A program made the position numbers and the translations under genes. This document shows positions 1 to 8,067 of a DNA stretch of 64,000 nucleotides, piece after piece. Location: contig NZ_JBFEFI010000003.1 of assembly GCF_040717535.1 (NCBI RefSeq), forward strand, positions 256,001 to 320,000, given 5' to 3'. This DNA comes from Thalassoglobus sp. JC818. GTDB lineage: Bacteria > Planctomycetota > Planctomycetia > Planctomycetales > Planctomycetaceae. Within the stretch, counting starts at the first letter, position 1. The number at the start of each line of letters is the position of its first letter. The notes beneath the pieces are model-generated. The model made no database searches. It was not told where the DNA came from and saw only the letters and a list, made by a program, of their open reading frames with translations.

Positions 1-315
1 GGACGTTCCCGGCGAAGGGAGTCTGGGATCGGACTGCAGAGCGCTCTTCACGGATTTTGTAGCCGAAATCATCGGCTGATCGTCTCTCGGTGGAGTTGTT
101 CTCACTTCGGCTTCGACCGCCAGCTCTTCGGCCCGTCTTCGAGCCCGTTGACTGAGGTCGCCTTCTGCGATTGCCTGCAACCGCCAGCCAACCTTGCGGA
201 TGAGATAGGCTTTGTGACGGGAACGGGGTGGCTCTCCGAAGACCTCGGCGTAGCGATTACGAAGTTCGTCCGTGGTGAGTTGCTGCAGCGCAGCGAGTTC
301 GTTCTCAATGTTCAT
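1..315 (-). CDS. DUF2924 domain protein, 3' end outside window
   Basis: The frame is open from an ATG at 315 to the window edge, giving 105 residues with no stop. The protein begins MNIENELAALQQL and continues with LRNRYAEVFGEPPRS..KAYLIRKVGWRLQA, which is the typical N-terminal block of DUF2924 proteins. These are small basic proteins of unknown function that commonly sit next to large serine recombinase genes in phage-like or genomic-island modules. The recombinase would lie beyond position 1 and is not visible here. A small reading frame at 399-608 precedes it on the same strand. The family assignment rests on motif recognition; the link to a recombinase is inference from family context. 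Confidence 0.8.
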   Translation of the reverse strand, partial: MNIENELAALQQLTTDELRNRYAEVFGEPPRSRHKAYLIRKVGWRLQAIAEGDLSQRARRRAEELAVEAEVRTTPPRDDQPMISATKSVKSALQSDPRLPSPGTS

Positions 316-398
316 GGCAATCCTCTCAGTCTCAAAGTGTTCTCCGGTCGCGATGAATACGACCATGTGGTTGGCGGGTCTTCAGACGCGAAGCACAG

Positions 399-608
399 CT
401 ACGGTTGATCGCGGGCTGAAAGCTCTTGGGCAACAGTCACACTGGGCCTTGTTTGGTGGAGAACCTCAAGGCATGTGCCACCGGATTCGGAAGAGGATTT
501 GGGACTGCGAGAGTCACAGCGTTTTGAGAGCCTGCTGTGACGGCGAACTCCGTCGGCAAGAATGGCGACAAGGTCGCGGAGGTTCTGGTGAGAAGATTGT
601 TCCTGCAT
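399..608 (-). CDS. small hypothetical protein upstream of the DUF2924 gene
   Basis: This is a 69-residue frame starting at an ATG at 608 with GGGAA five bases upstream; a longer version would start at 659. The protein contains NLRDLVAILADGVRRH and, further on, a Ser/Gly-rich GGTCLEV segment followed by TRPSVTV. This layout resembles short conserved proteins I associate with planctomycete DUF2924/recombinase modules, but I cannot name a family. It has no signal peptide or membrane segment. It lies 83 bases upstream of the DUF2924 gene on the same strand, consistent with a shared transcript. It could be non-coding; the case rests on the recognisable pattern and its position. Confidence 0.45.
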   Translation of the reverse strand: MQEQSSHQNLRDLVAILADGVRRHSRLSKRCDSRSPKSSSESGGTCLEVLHQTRPSVTVAQELSARDQP

Positions 609-965
609 TAAGTTCCCGGTGCTCAGCGAGAGGTAAGATCGACGATGACCCAATGCCATCGCCTCTCTTATTACTTATGCAGAAAAAGTCTCCGTTGTCC
701 GCTGTTCTCATCACCGGGCAGTCGGAGTATTTCGGAGGGGAATTCGAAAACCCGAATCATGCATGTCGAACCGAACGAGCTGATAACCCAAACGCTTTGT
801 CTCTGTGAGTGAAGAGAGACTTTCGGTGCAAAAGAGGAGCCTTGAAACGAATCGTCGGTGACTGAGTTGTCTCTATTAATTCGGCAGAGACACTTTGAGG
901 ATACGCGGAGCAACGCAAACTGTTGCGGAGATTGGGGATCGAGTTGCGTGTCTCTGGTTGAGCGC
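609..965. other. no gene seen
   Basis: Between the small minus-strand frame and the terminator of the tRNA gene I see no convincing protein gene, RNA gene or strong repeat. Short frames on both strands show no recognisable motif. The stretch is a plausible place for the promoter of the minus-strand module, but no clear promoter could be picked. Confidence 0.5.
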
Positions 966-1005
966 AAAAGAAAACCCCACGGTCGCAAAACTTGCTACCT
1001 TGGGG
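966..1005 (-). terminator. Rho-independent terminator of the initiator tRNA gene
   Basis: Read on the minus strand directly after the tRNA, the sequence forms an interrupted hairpin. CCCCA pairs with TGGGG, GGT with ACC and GCAA with TTGC, and the stem is followed by TTTTCTTTT. Position, strand and U-tract all fit a terminator for the tRNA transcript. Confidence 0.75.
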
Positions 1006-1011
1006 CTTTAG

Positions 1012-1085
<74 letters not shown>

Positions 1086-1200
1086 TCATGTGAGGAATAC
1101 TATCGGTCGTTTTCAGAATGTCGACCCAGTTTTCCGTAGAAATTTGTGAAATCTTCTTGGAATTGGGGCGGCGGTGCTTTTTGGTCGGCGTGAATGAAAA

Positions 1201-2679
1201 TCAGTCGCCTCCCAAACGTGGTCCGGGGAGTTGGCCGGACTCCCAGACTTGTGATTCACGGCTGTCAGCTGGAACGGATCGGATGAAGACCTGATAGGAA
1301 CCGGGGGGAAGTTGGACGTTCGGTCGAAACAGCTTAGCTGCTCGTTGTCTCGGAAGCTGGATCGAGCGGCTGGGGGCGACGCTCGGGATCAGCCAGTCTG
1401 CGTATGTGCCGCCTGAGGTTTCCATCGTGACGTAGAACGTCATGGTTCTCAGTGGAGAAAGATTTTTGAGCGTTCCTGAAGCTTCGATAGCGGTTCCTGC
1501 GTTCGATGTGGCGACCGCTTGCATTTCGACCTGTCCGAGTGATTGAGTCCGGGTGCCGATTCCGTCCCGGCGAGGCTGTTCGAGTTTGATTTTTTGAACC
1601 TTGGCTGCCAGTTGGAGTGATTTGGGGAAGCTTTGCTGCAGTTCGTCGACTGAGACATGAAAGATCTCTTCAAACCGGCCGATTCGTTCGTCGGAATCCA
1701 ACTCGCCAAGCGTCTTTCGCTGGCTCAGTTCTTCGACATAGTCTCGATACTCGTCTTCATGACGTGTCGCCAACATCCAGTGCATGCACCAGGCCATGGT
1801 GTAAGCTTCTCCGGCGAGAATGTCTGCTGTGAAGGCACCGTCGTCGCGAATCACCGATTCCCAGGAGACTTGGCCGGAGCGTGTCATCGCTTGCCGGGCA
1901 TATCGACTGTTGACCTTTGAGGGAGAGATGTTGATGCGGTCCCCGTTGCCTTCAAAGCCGGTGGCGATCCCTTCATCGAACCACTTCGGAATGGGGGCGA
2001 GTCGTTGGAAAACTCGGTTGTACATTTGCAGGTGAATGGCTTCGTGCAGCGGAACTTCGAATGTGTCACAACTGCTCATTCGGACAGCGAGCCAGTTGGT
2101 GATGGGCGAATAGAATCCGAGAATGTTTTCTGCAGAGAGTCCTCGCCCGCCGGTCGCTTCTTCAGCGTAGGAGTTGAAGTCGTCATCGGATTCGAAAATC
2201 AGCAGCACCATCGGGAATTTTGGATCGTGAACCGAAATGCGTTTTGAGCGGGCGTAGCGGAGAAATGTTGCGTCGACACGTCTCATGAACGAACTGGCTT
2301 TGCGGAGGAAGCCGCTCGCCTGGGATTCTGATGAGCGTTCAATGGGCGAGCTGAGGATGAGAGCGACAACGAAATTCTTGTCGATATCTGTTCGAACGAG
2401 GTCGGTTCCGAAATGTTCCTGGAAGAGTTCGACCATTCCTTCCTCGTCGATTGGAGCAGGTGGGTCGGTTGGCTCTCGAGCGGTTACTGCTGCATTCGGG
2501 ACAATTTGAATCTGTCCATCTCGTCGTTCGAACGCTTGAAATCCCAAGCCTTCGCCCGCGATTCTGGCTTCGATCGTGACTTCCTTCCCGTCCTCATCAC
2601 GATAAGTGATCGTGTCTGAGAGAGCTGGGAATGTCATCACGACGATGAACAAGAAGGAGAGAGGGCTGGCTCGCAACAT
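1201..2679 (-). CDS. secreted DUF1570 protein, gluzincin-like metallopeptidase fold
   Basis: A 492-residue protein with an N-terminal signal peptide (MLRASPLSFLFIVVMTFPALS). A DUF1570-type domain occupies about residues 100-375. It contains HEAIH near residue 210, and WFDEGIATGFEG about 20 residues later. The HExxH plus downstream Glu arrangement is that of zinc gluzincin peptidases, so peptidase activity is plausible but not established for this planctomycete family. The C-terminal 110 residues look like a small beta-sandwich (alternating hydrophobic strands, LKNLSPLRTMTFYVTME). The gene stands alone, 155 bases downstream of the end of purB on the same strand. Export to the periplasm or outside is inferred from the signal peptide. 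Confidence 0.8.
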   Translation of the reverse strand: MLRASPLSFLFIVVMTFPALSDTITYRDEDGKEVTIEARIAGEGLGFQAFERRDGQIQIVPNAAVTAREPTDPPAPIDEEGMVELFQEHFGTDLVRTDIDKNFVVALILSSPIERSSESQASGFLRKASSFMRRVDATFLRYARSKRISVHDPKFPMVLLIFESDDDFNSYAEEATGGRGLSAENILGFYSPITNWLAVRMSSCDTFEVPLHEAIHLQMYNRVFQRLAPIPKWFDEGIATGFEGNGDRINISPSKVNSRYARQAMTRSGQVSWESVIRDDGAFTADILAGEAYTMAWCMHWMLATRHEDEYRDYVEELSQRKTLGELDSDERIGRFEEIFHVSVDELQQSFPKSLQLAAKVQKIKLEQPRRDGIGTRTQSLGQVEMQAVATSNAGTAIEASGTLKNLSPLRTMTFYVTMETSGGTYADWLIPSVAPSRSIQLPRQRAAKLFRPNVQLPPGSYQVFIRSVPADSRESQVWESGQLPGPRLGGD

Positions 2680-2833
2680 AGAATCGACTGTCTCTTCGTG
2701 AAGGATCGAATCGGTCGATTTTAATCTAATTCAAATAGCTTACGGAACTCAACCAGCGCAGGCCGATGAGCTGCAATTCGCGAACAGATTGCAGGCAGCC
2801 AGGTGGAAGAGACCGGAATTCAGAGTGCAGGTC

Positions 2834-4267
2834 TTAGACCTTAAGCTCTTCAGCTTGCTCTCCAAGATCGCTGGCGTATTTGCTTCTGATTGGTGTGATG
2901 ATTTCGGAGATGAACTCGTCGACCTGTTCTGGGGCGCGCCCAATGTATCGACGAGCGTCGAGAGTTGCGGAAAGGTCGATGTTGGCGAACAGCTGGTCTT
3001 TTTCCAGTCGTGCGATCAAATCGTGTTCATTTCCGAACTCTTTGACTTGTCGATCAGATTCGACGCTGTGGATGCGAATTTGTTCGTGGAGTTCCTGACG
3101 GTCTCCGCCAGCTTTGACGCCTGCCATGAGAATTTCTTCAGTCGCCATGAACGGCAACACTTCGTTCAAGCGGCGAGCGATCACTTTCGGATAAACACGC
3201 AGTCCTTCTGCCACGTTCTGATAGAGGATCAGGACCGCATCGATTGCGAGAAATGCCTGCGGGAGCGAAAGTCTGCGGTTGGCACTGTCGTCGAGTGTTC
3301 GTTCCATCCATTGGACAGCTGCGGTTTGATCTCCATTCGCAGTCAGGCTGATGGCGAATCGCGACAGAGCGCAGATTCGTTCAGAACGCATCGGGTTGAA
3401 TTTGTAAGCCATCGCGGACGAGCCGATTTGCTTGTCTTCTTTGGGCTCTTCGACTTCTTTCCAGCTTTGCAGCAATCTCAAGTCACTTCCGGCTTTATGA
3501 GCAGATTGTCCGATTCCTGAGAGTGAGGAGAGGACCTGGGCGTCGACTTTTCTAGAGTAAGTCTGACCGGTGACTGCGTAAGTCGACTGGAATCCCATTT
3601 TTTGTGAGACCAGTGCATCGAGCTGGCGGACCTTGGCGTGATCGCCGTTGAAAAGAGCCAGGAACGTCGCTTGTGTTCCGGTGGTGCCTTTCACTCCGCG
3701 AAACTTGAGAGTCTCAAGCCGATGTTCCACTTCTTCGAGGTCAAGAACGAGATCCTGACACCAGAGAGTGGCCCGTTTTCCAACCGTCGTTGGCTGTGCC
3801 GGTTGAAGATGTGTCAGGCCGAGACACGGCAGATCGCGGTACTCATTGCAGAACGTGGCCAGAGCATCGATGACTCGGACGAGCCGTTTGCGAATCAGCT
3901 CGAGGCTCGACCGAATCTGGATTAGTTCGGAATTGTCGGTCACAAAACACGACGTCGCTCCAAGATGCAGAATACCGCCGGCGGTCGGGCAGACGTCCTT
4001 GTAAGCGTGAACGTGAGCCATCACGTCGTGGCGAAATTGTTTTTCGTATCGCGCGGCAGCTTCGAAATCGATGTTGTCGACATGTTGCTTCAACTCAGCG
4101 AGTTGTGTGTCTGTGATTTCCAGACCGAGTTCCTGTTGGGCTTCGGCCAATGCAATCCACAGTTTTCGCCAGGTGCTGTGCTTTGTTTGCGCTGACCAGA
4201 TTCCGCTCATCGCTGCGGAGGCGTAACGGGTGTTCAGTGGATTCTGGTAGAGTTCGTGCTGTGACAT
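2834..4267 (-). CDS. purB: adenylosuccinate lyase
   Basis: This 477-residue protein catalyses the loss of fumarate from SAICAR and from adenylosuccinate in purine and AMP synthesis. The fumarase/aspartase superfamily signature [17 protein letters not shown] lies at about residues 279-295. The substrate-binding [12 protein letters not shown] and [10 protein letters not shown] blocks are also present. The length and the wording of the signature resemble the larger (eukaryote-like) PurB subgroup rather than the 430-residue bacterial one. The ATG at 4267 has AAGGA seven bases upstream; a TTG two codons earlier is in frame but less likely. purA lies about 28 kb away, so the two AMP-branch genes are not linked in an operon. 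Confidence 0.96.
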   Translation of the reverse strand: MSQHELYQNPLNTRYASAAMSGIWSAQTKHSTWRKLWIALAEAQQELGLEITDTQLAELKQHVDNIDFEAAARYEKQFRHDVMAHVHAYKDVCPTAGGILHLGATSCFVTDNSELIQIRSSLELIRKRLVRVIDALATFCNEYRDLPCLGLTHLQPAQPTTVGKRATLWCQDLVLDLEEVEHRLETLKFRGVKGTTGTQATFLALFNGDHAKVRQLDALVSQKMGFQSTYAVTGQTYSRKVDAQVLSSLSGIGQSAHKAGSDLRLLQSWKEVEEPKEDKQIGSSAMAYKFNPMRSERICALSRFAISLTANGDQTAAVQWMERTLDDSANRRLSLPQAFLAIDAVLILYQNVAEGLRVYPKVIARRLNEVLPFMATEEILMAGVKAGGDRQELHEQIRIHSVESDRQVKEFGNEHDLIARLEKDQLFANIDLSATLDARRYIGRAPEQVDEFISEIITPIRSKYASDLGEQAEELKV

Positions 4268-4587
4268 GCGCAATTCCTTCCCCGACGAGACAGTAAGTTC
4301 CCAGTCTGAAATTGGTTCTCTGACTTTCGGGATGGGGGCATCAAAGATGTTGTGAGTGATCCAGAATGCTCCCGATCACTGCGAAAAAGGTCAACCGACC
4401 GAGATTTGATTCCGCTGTAAATCTCTCATCTTGCGGTATTTTCCCGAATGACTTACGGTCTCAGACCGCTCGAAACCAAGACTGAGCGAGAATTTGCTCC
4501 GGCGACGTGCCGGAAATCTGTCTTGGTTGATCTTCGGATCACATAGATTACCCATTTTCACCCTCTCGTGGCAGCAAGGAGGCCGTC
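4268..4587. other. divergent intergenic region, promoters expected
   Basis: This 320-base stretch separates purB (minus) from the FlgG-like gene (plus). It must hold promoters for both genes, but no clear -35/-10 pair or known riboswitch was recognised. At its right end, AAGGAGG at 4576-4582 is a perfect ribosome-binding site for the gene starting at 4588. Confidence 0.5.
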
Positions 4588-5925
4588 ATGAGCACCCACC
4601 AGGCGACATTTCTTTCCGGTACGGTGTTCGGCATCGTGATTGGGTTCGTTCTCGGACACTTCACGCTTTGGAACGATCCGGGGCAACCTAAGCCCGCGAT
4701 CAAGGTGCAAGAATCGCTTCCCCTGGGGATGTCGTACGATCTGGGGCCTCCTGCGGCCGGAGACCCGTACTACATGCTTGAGCCGCTTGAGAACGAAGAG
4801 CATTCGATCCCGCAGATTTCGACTCCGCCAGCTACAAGCGTTTTCGTATCTGAGTCGATCGGCGAACTTGAGGAACAATGTTCCCCGTTGGCCAATGCCA
4901 TCGCGATGACGACTTCGGAAATGGACGTTGTTTCTGATCGGGATGCAACGATCGGTGTGCAGTTTCAGCCAGAAAGCTCTGCGCCTCAGCCGCTGGCGAT
5001 TCCCGAAGCGACTCCTTTGGAATCGAATCCGCCCGATGCCGAAAAAGACACTCAGCTACGGAATATGATCAAGGAAGAATTGCCTGATCTGCCCGAGTCG
5101 CAACGAGAAATCTGGTTTGAATCGCTTCAGGAAATGTCCGTCGAAGATGCGACGGGCGTTCTGAGAATGTGGAAAATGGTCGGAACCCCGATTCCGGGTC
5201 TCGGGGGAGATGAGTTGGATGCGATGCTGCAAGCACCCGTTGTTGATGCTTCGGAGCCAGTTGCGAACCCCGCTTCTGAAACGGGCTCGCTCAACGATGT
5301 TTTGCAGGCGGCGATCGAGATTCATCGGCGGAATTGTCTTCTCTCGTCGACGTTTGGCTATTGCCGGGTGATGCCGAGATTTGTGGAAGTTTCAACCAAT
5401 GGAATGGAAGACACGATTTCCCTCGTGGAGAGTTACGACTTCTCCCAAGGTTTGAGGAAATTGACCGGTAGCCGATTTGACGTTCGCATCAACGGCCCCG
5501 GTCTGTTCGTGCTGAAAGACTCCGACGACCAGATGTATCTGACACGTCGCGGACAATTCGGGCTCGATGAACATCGACGGTTGGTGATTCGCGACCCGGA
5601 CAAGACTTATTTTCTTCATCCTGAGGTGATCCTTCCCGATGAGTCCTCAGACTTACAGATCGAAGAAAATGGGGCCATTTACATTGATGTCGACGGAGAA
5701 CGCCAGGAGATTGGAGTCCTCGAAGTCGCAGAAATTCCCCCGGATGGATCGATTCGTCATTACCGTAATGGGATTTTTGCCGTCGGAGACGAGTCGGTGA
5801 TTCGCCTGCCGGGGAAGACTGAGTCTGGCTTCATTCGACGAGAGCAGGGATCCCTGGAAGTTTCGAATGTCTACATCGACGATGAGATGAAGATGATCGA
5901 CTGGTGCCGATCTCAAATGAAGTAG
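4588..5925 (+). CDS. membrane-anchored protein with FlgF/FlgG-like C-terminal region
   Basis: A 445-residue protein. Residues 8-25 (LSGTVFGIVIGFVLGHF) form a transmembrane anchor. Residues 30-230 are a Pro/Glu-rich linker with no recognised domain. From about 235 the chain resembles flagellar rod/hook proteins of the FlgF/FlgG class. A helix with AAIEIHRRNCLL comes first, then GPGLFVLKDSDDQMYLTRRG and QFGLDEHRRLV. A C-terminal block, QGSLEVSNVYIDDEMKMI, matches the conserved end of rod proteins (QGxLExSNVxxxxEMxxMI). Standard FlgG is about 260 residues and has no such anchor. No other flagellar genes are nearby. The start is fixed by a perfect AAGGAGG six bases upstream. Its role is unknown; an extracytoplasmic paralogue co-opted from flagellar rod proteins is my inference. 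Confidence 0.7.
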   Translation: MSTHQATFLSGTVFGIVIGFVLGHFTLWNDPGQPKPAIKVQESLPLGMSYDLGPPAAGDPYYMLEPLENEEHSIPQISTPPATSVFVSESIGELEEQCSPLANAIAMTTSEMDVVSDRDATIGVQFQPESSAPQPLAIPEATPLESNPPDAEKDTQLRNMIKEELPDLPESQREIWFESLQEMSVEDATGVLRMWKMVGTPIPGLGGDELDAMLQAPVVDASEPVANPASETGSLNDVLQAAIEIHRRNCLLSSTFGYCRVMPRFVEVSTNGMEDTISLVESYDFSQGLRKLTGSRFDVRINGPGLFVLKDSDDQMYLTRRGQFGLDEHRRLVIRDPDKTYFLHPEVILPDESSDLQIEENGAIYIDVDGERQEIGVLEVAEIPPDGSIRHYRNGIFAVGDESVIRLPGKTESGFIRREQGSLEVSNVYIDDEMKMIDWCRSQMK

Positions 5926-5944
5926 ATCTCCACAGCGGGAAGAG

Positions 5945-6655
5945 TCACTCACCGATTGGTTCAGCTTCGTTTTCTGTCGAAGTGAGTTCTTTGACGCGGA
6001 TGTTTCGAAATGCGACTTCGGACTTGTGTCCGAGCAGAGCAATTCGTCCGGAGTGTCGTTCGATGCCGGGGTGCTCACGGTCGTCGAGGGGGCCTGCGGC
6101 GTAGGCTTTCTTCACGTCTCCATCCACGACGATCATCCCGTTGGTGATGATGGTAACTCGCGAACCAACACACCGGATTTCCTGTTCGTTCCATTCTCCG
6201 ACAGGTTTCAGGAATCCCTGTTTCGCGGGGATCAGCCCGTATACGGAACCGTGTGTCTGATAGGGTTTCAGCTTTTTAGCGAAGTCGTTGGAATCGTCGA
6301 TGAGTTGTATTTCCATGCCTTGCGTCGCAGCGTGTTGACCGGGTGGAACTCGCAAGCCGATTCCATTGTTCGCACCGGATGTCAGGCGAAATTCGAAACG
6401 CAACACAAAGTCACTGTAGTCGTTAATGGTTTCGAGGTTTCCCGATTGGTCGGGAACGGAGTGAAGTAAGCCATCCTCCACGTAATAAACATTCTTCGCA
6501 CCTTGCCATCCGTTTAGGCTTTCGCTGTCGAAAAGCGAGACGAATCCTTCTTCGGACTCTGTTGAAAAAGGCGTCGTGGTCTCAGTTTGTGCAAATGCAT
6601 AGCTGTGACAGCAGAGGGCGCTTAAAAGGAATGCGATCAGTTTTGTTTGATGCAT
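5945..6655 (-). CDS. secreted DUF1080 (3-keto-disaccharide hydrolase domain) protein
   Basis: A 236-residue protein with a signal peptide (MHQTKLIAFLLSALCCHSYAFA). A single DUF1080 domain follows: FVSLFDSESLNGWQG, then FVLRFEFRLTSGANNGIGLR, then GMEIQLIDD and a C-terminal SGRIALLGHKSEVAFRNIRVKEL. This fold is a concanavalin-like beta-sandwich common in planctomycetes and linked in some members to cleavage of 3-keto-sugars. The length is typical for a single-domain member. GGAG lies six bases upstream of the ATG. The gene converges with the FlgG-like gene, only 19 bases from its stop. The substrate cannot be read from the sequence. Confidence 0.9.
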   Translation of the reverse strand: MHQTKLIAFLLSALCCHSYAFAQTETTTPFSTESEEGFVSLFDSESLNGWQGAKNVYYVEDGLLHSVPDQSGNLETINDYSDFVLRFEFRLTSGANNGIGLRVPPGQHAATQGMEIQLIDDSNDFAKKLKPYQTHGSVYGLIPAKQGFLKPVGEWNEQEIRCVGSRVTIITNGMIVVDGDVKKAYAAGPLDDREHPGIERHSGRIALLGHKSEVAFRNIRVKELTSTENEAEPIGE

Positions 6656-6921
6656 AGTTGCTCCGTTTTCTCAGTTGGCAGAGAAAAGTGCGTAAGAGTG
6701 TGAGTCGAGCGCTTGTGCTGTGGCGGGAGGTGATTGCAAGCTGGCGGGTTCCGTCTGGAAGAACTCTGTGGCAATAGTACTCTTCGGCGATTGCATTGTT
6801 CCTGCGAGACATTGAAAGCTTCGCACTGGATTCCATGTGATCTTCCAGAGTAAACTTCGGTTTTACACCGGGCTCAGTCAACAATAAGTCGAATTGAAAT
6901 TACGTTTCGGAAAGCATCTCC

Positions 6922-7860
6922 ATGAAGATCCTGCTGGCGAATCCCCGTGGCTTTTGTGCGGGTGTCAACATGGCAATCGAGTGCCTTGATGAATGCATCA
7001 AAGCTTTTGGTCCGGACATTTTCGTCTACCACGAGATTGTTCACAACCGATACGTCGTGGATCGTTTCACGCAGCAGGGCGTGACCTTTGTTGACGAAAT
7101 CGAATCCGTCCCTGAGGGAGCCATTTTGCTTTACAGTGCGCACGGCGTTTCGCCGGAGATTCGCGACAAAGCCCGTCAACGCGATTTGCGGACGATCGAT
7201 GCCACTTGTCCGCTCGTTACGAAGGTGCATCTGGAAGCAGTGAAATACGCCAAGGCACACTACAACATCATCTTGATCGGTCATGAAGGACATGACGAAG
7301 TGATCGGGACAATGGGAGAAGCTCCCGAGAGTATTACTCTCATCGAGACTCCTGAAGAAGTGCAGGAACTTCCTTTCAAAGATGAAGACAAGATCGTCTA
7401 TCTGACTCAGACCACATTGAGTGTCGAAGAAGCTGGCGTCGTCATCAAAGCGCTCAAAGAGAAGTACCCGAGCATCGAGTCTCCACCCAAAGAAGACATC
7501 TGCTATGCGACAACGAATCGACAACATGCTGTGCGACAGCTTGTCGAGCAGGTCGATCTTGTCATCGTGCTGGGAAGTCAGAACAGCTCCAACAGCCGCC
7601 GATTGATGGAAATCGGGCTGGCCGAGGGAACGCCTTCTCATCTGATCGATGGAAAAGCCGAATTGCGAGCGGAATGGTTTGAAGGAGTCGAAAACGTGCT
7701 GATCACCGCCGGAGCGAGTGCTCCAGAGGTTGTGGTCCAGGATTGTTTGACCTATCTGGTCGACAACTACGGTGCGGAAGTCGAGGAAATTACGACTCGC
7801 GAAGAGAGCGTCACCTTCCAGCTTCCTAAAGAGCTTCGACGACTTCAGTCGATGATTTAG
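6922..7860 (+). CDS. ispH: 4-hydroxy-3-methylbut-2-enyl diphosphate reductase
   Basis: This 312-residue enzyme is the last step of the MEP pathway, reducing HMBPP to IPP and DMAPP with an iron-sulfur cluster. The three cluster cysteines are visible: C12 in NPRGFCAGV, C96 in DATCPLVTKVH and C194 in DICYATTNRQ. Substrate-binding blocks YHEIVHNRYVV, SAHGVSP, GHEGHDEVIGT and GSQNSSNSRRL are intact. The length is normal. The gene is monocistronic by appearance, with the divergent DUF1080 gene upstream and uvrA 207 bases downstream. dxs and ispA of the same pathway lie at 22-25 kb. Confidence 0.98.
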   Translation: MKILLANPRGFCAGVNMAIECLDECIKAFGPDIFVYHEIVHNRYVVDRFTQQGVTFVDEIESVPEGAILLYSAHGVSPEIRDKARQRDLRTIDATCPLVTKVHLEAVKYAKAHYNIILIGHEGHDEVIGTMGEAPESITLIETPEEVQELPFKDEDKIVYLTQTTLSVEEAGVVIKALKEKYPSIESPPKEDICYATTNRQHAVRQLVEQVDLVIVLGSQNSSNSRRLMEIGLAEGTPSHLIDGKAELRAEWFEGVENVLITAGASAPEVVVQDCLTYLVDNYGAEVEEITTREESVTFQLPKELRRLQSMI

Positions 7861-8067
7861 TGTCTCAATTTTCGAATTCGTTCGTTGTTGGCTCCTGTTG
7901 ATCTATGAGAAGCTCTTGACTGTCGCTTGGGAGTTGTCTTGGAAGTGCTGATCTCGCTCGCAGCGAGCTTTGATCGATCACTTTCCTCGCCGGTGCGTCT
8001 GCCTATACTTTCCGGAACCGAACATTTTTTCGGTTTCAGGATCAATTCTTAAAGGACTGACAATCGC

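Noticed and set aside
2789-3520. 243-residue plus-strand frame inside purB
   Set aside because: It is antisense to purB, with no family and no ribosome-binding site; it arises from codon bias of the real gene.
6874-7641. 255-residue minus-strand frame inside ispH
   Set aside because: It lies antisense to a fully conserved ispH and has no domain.
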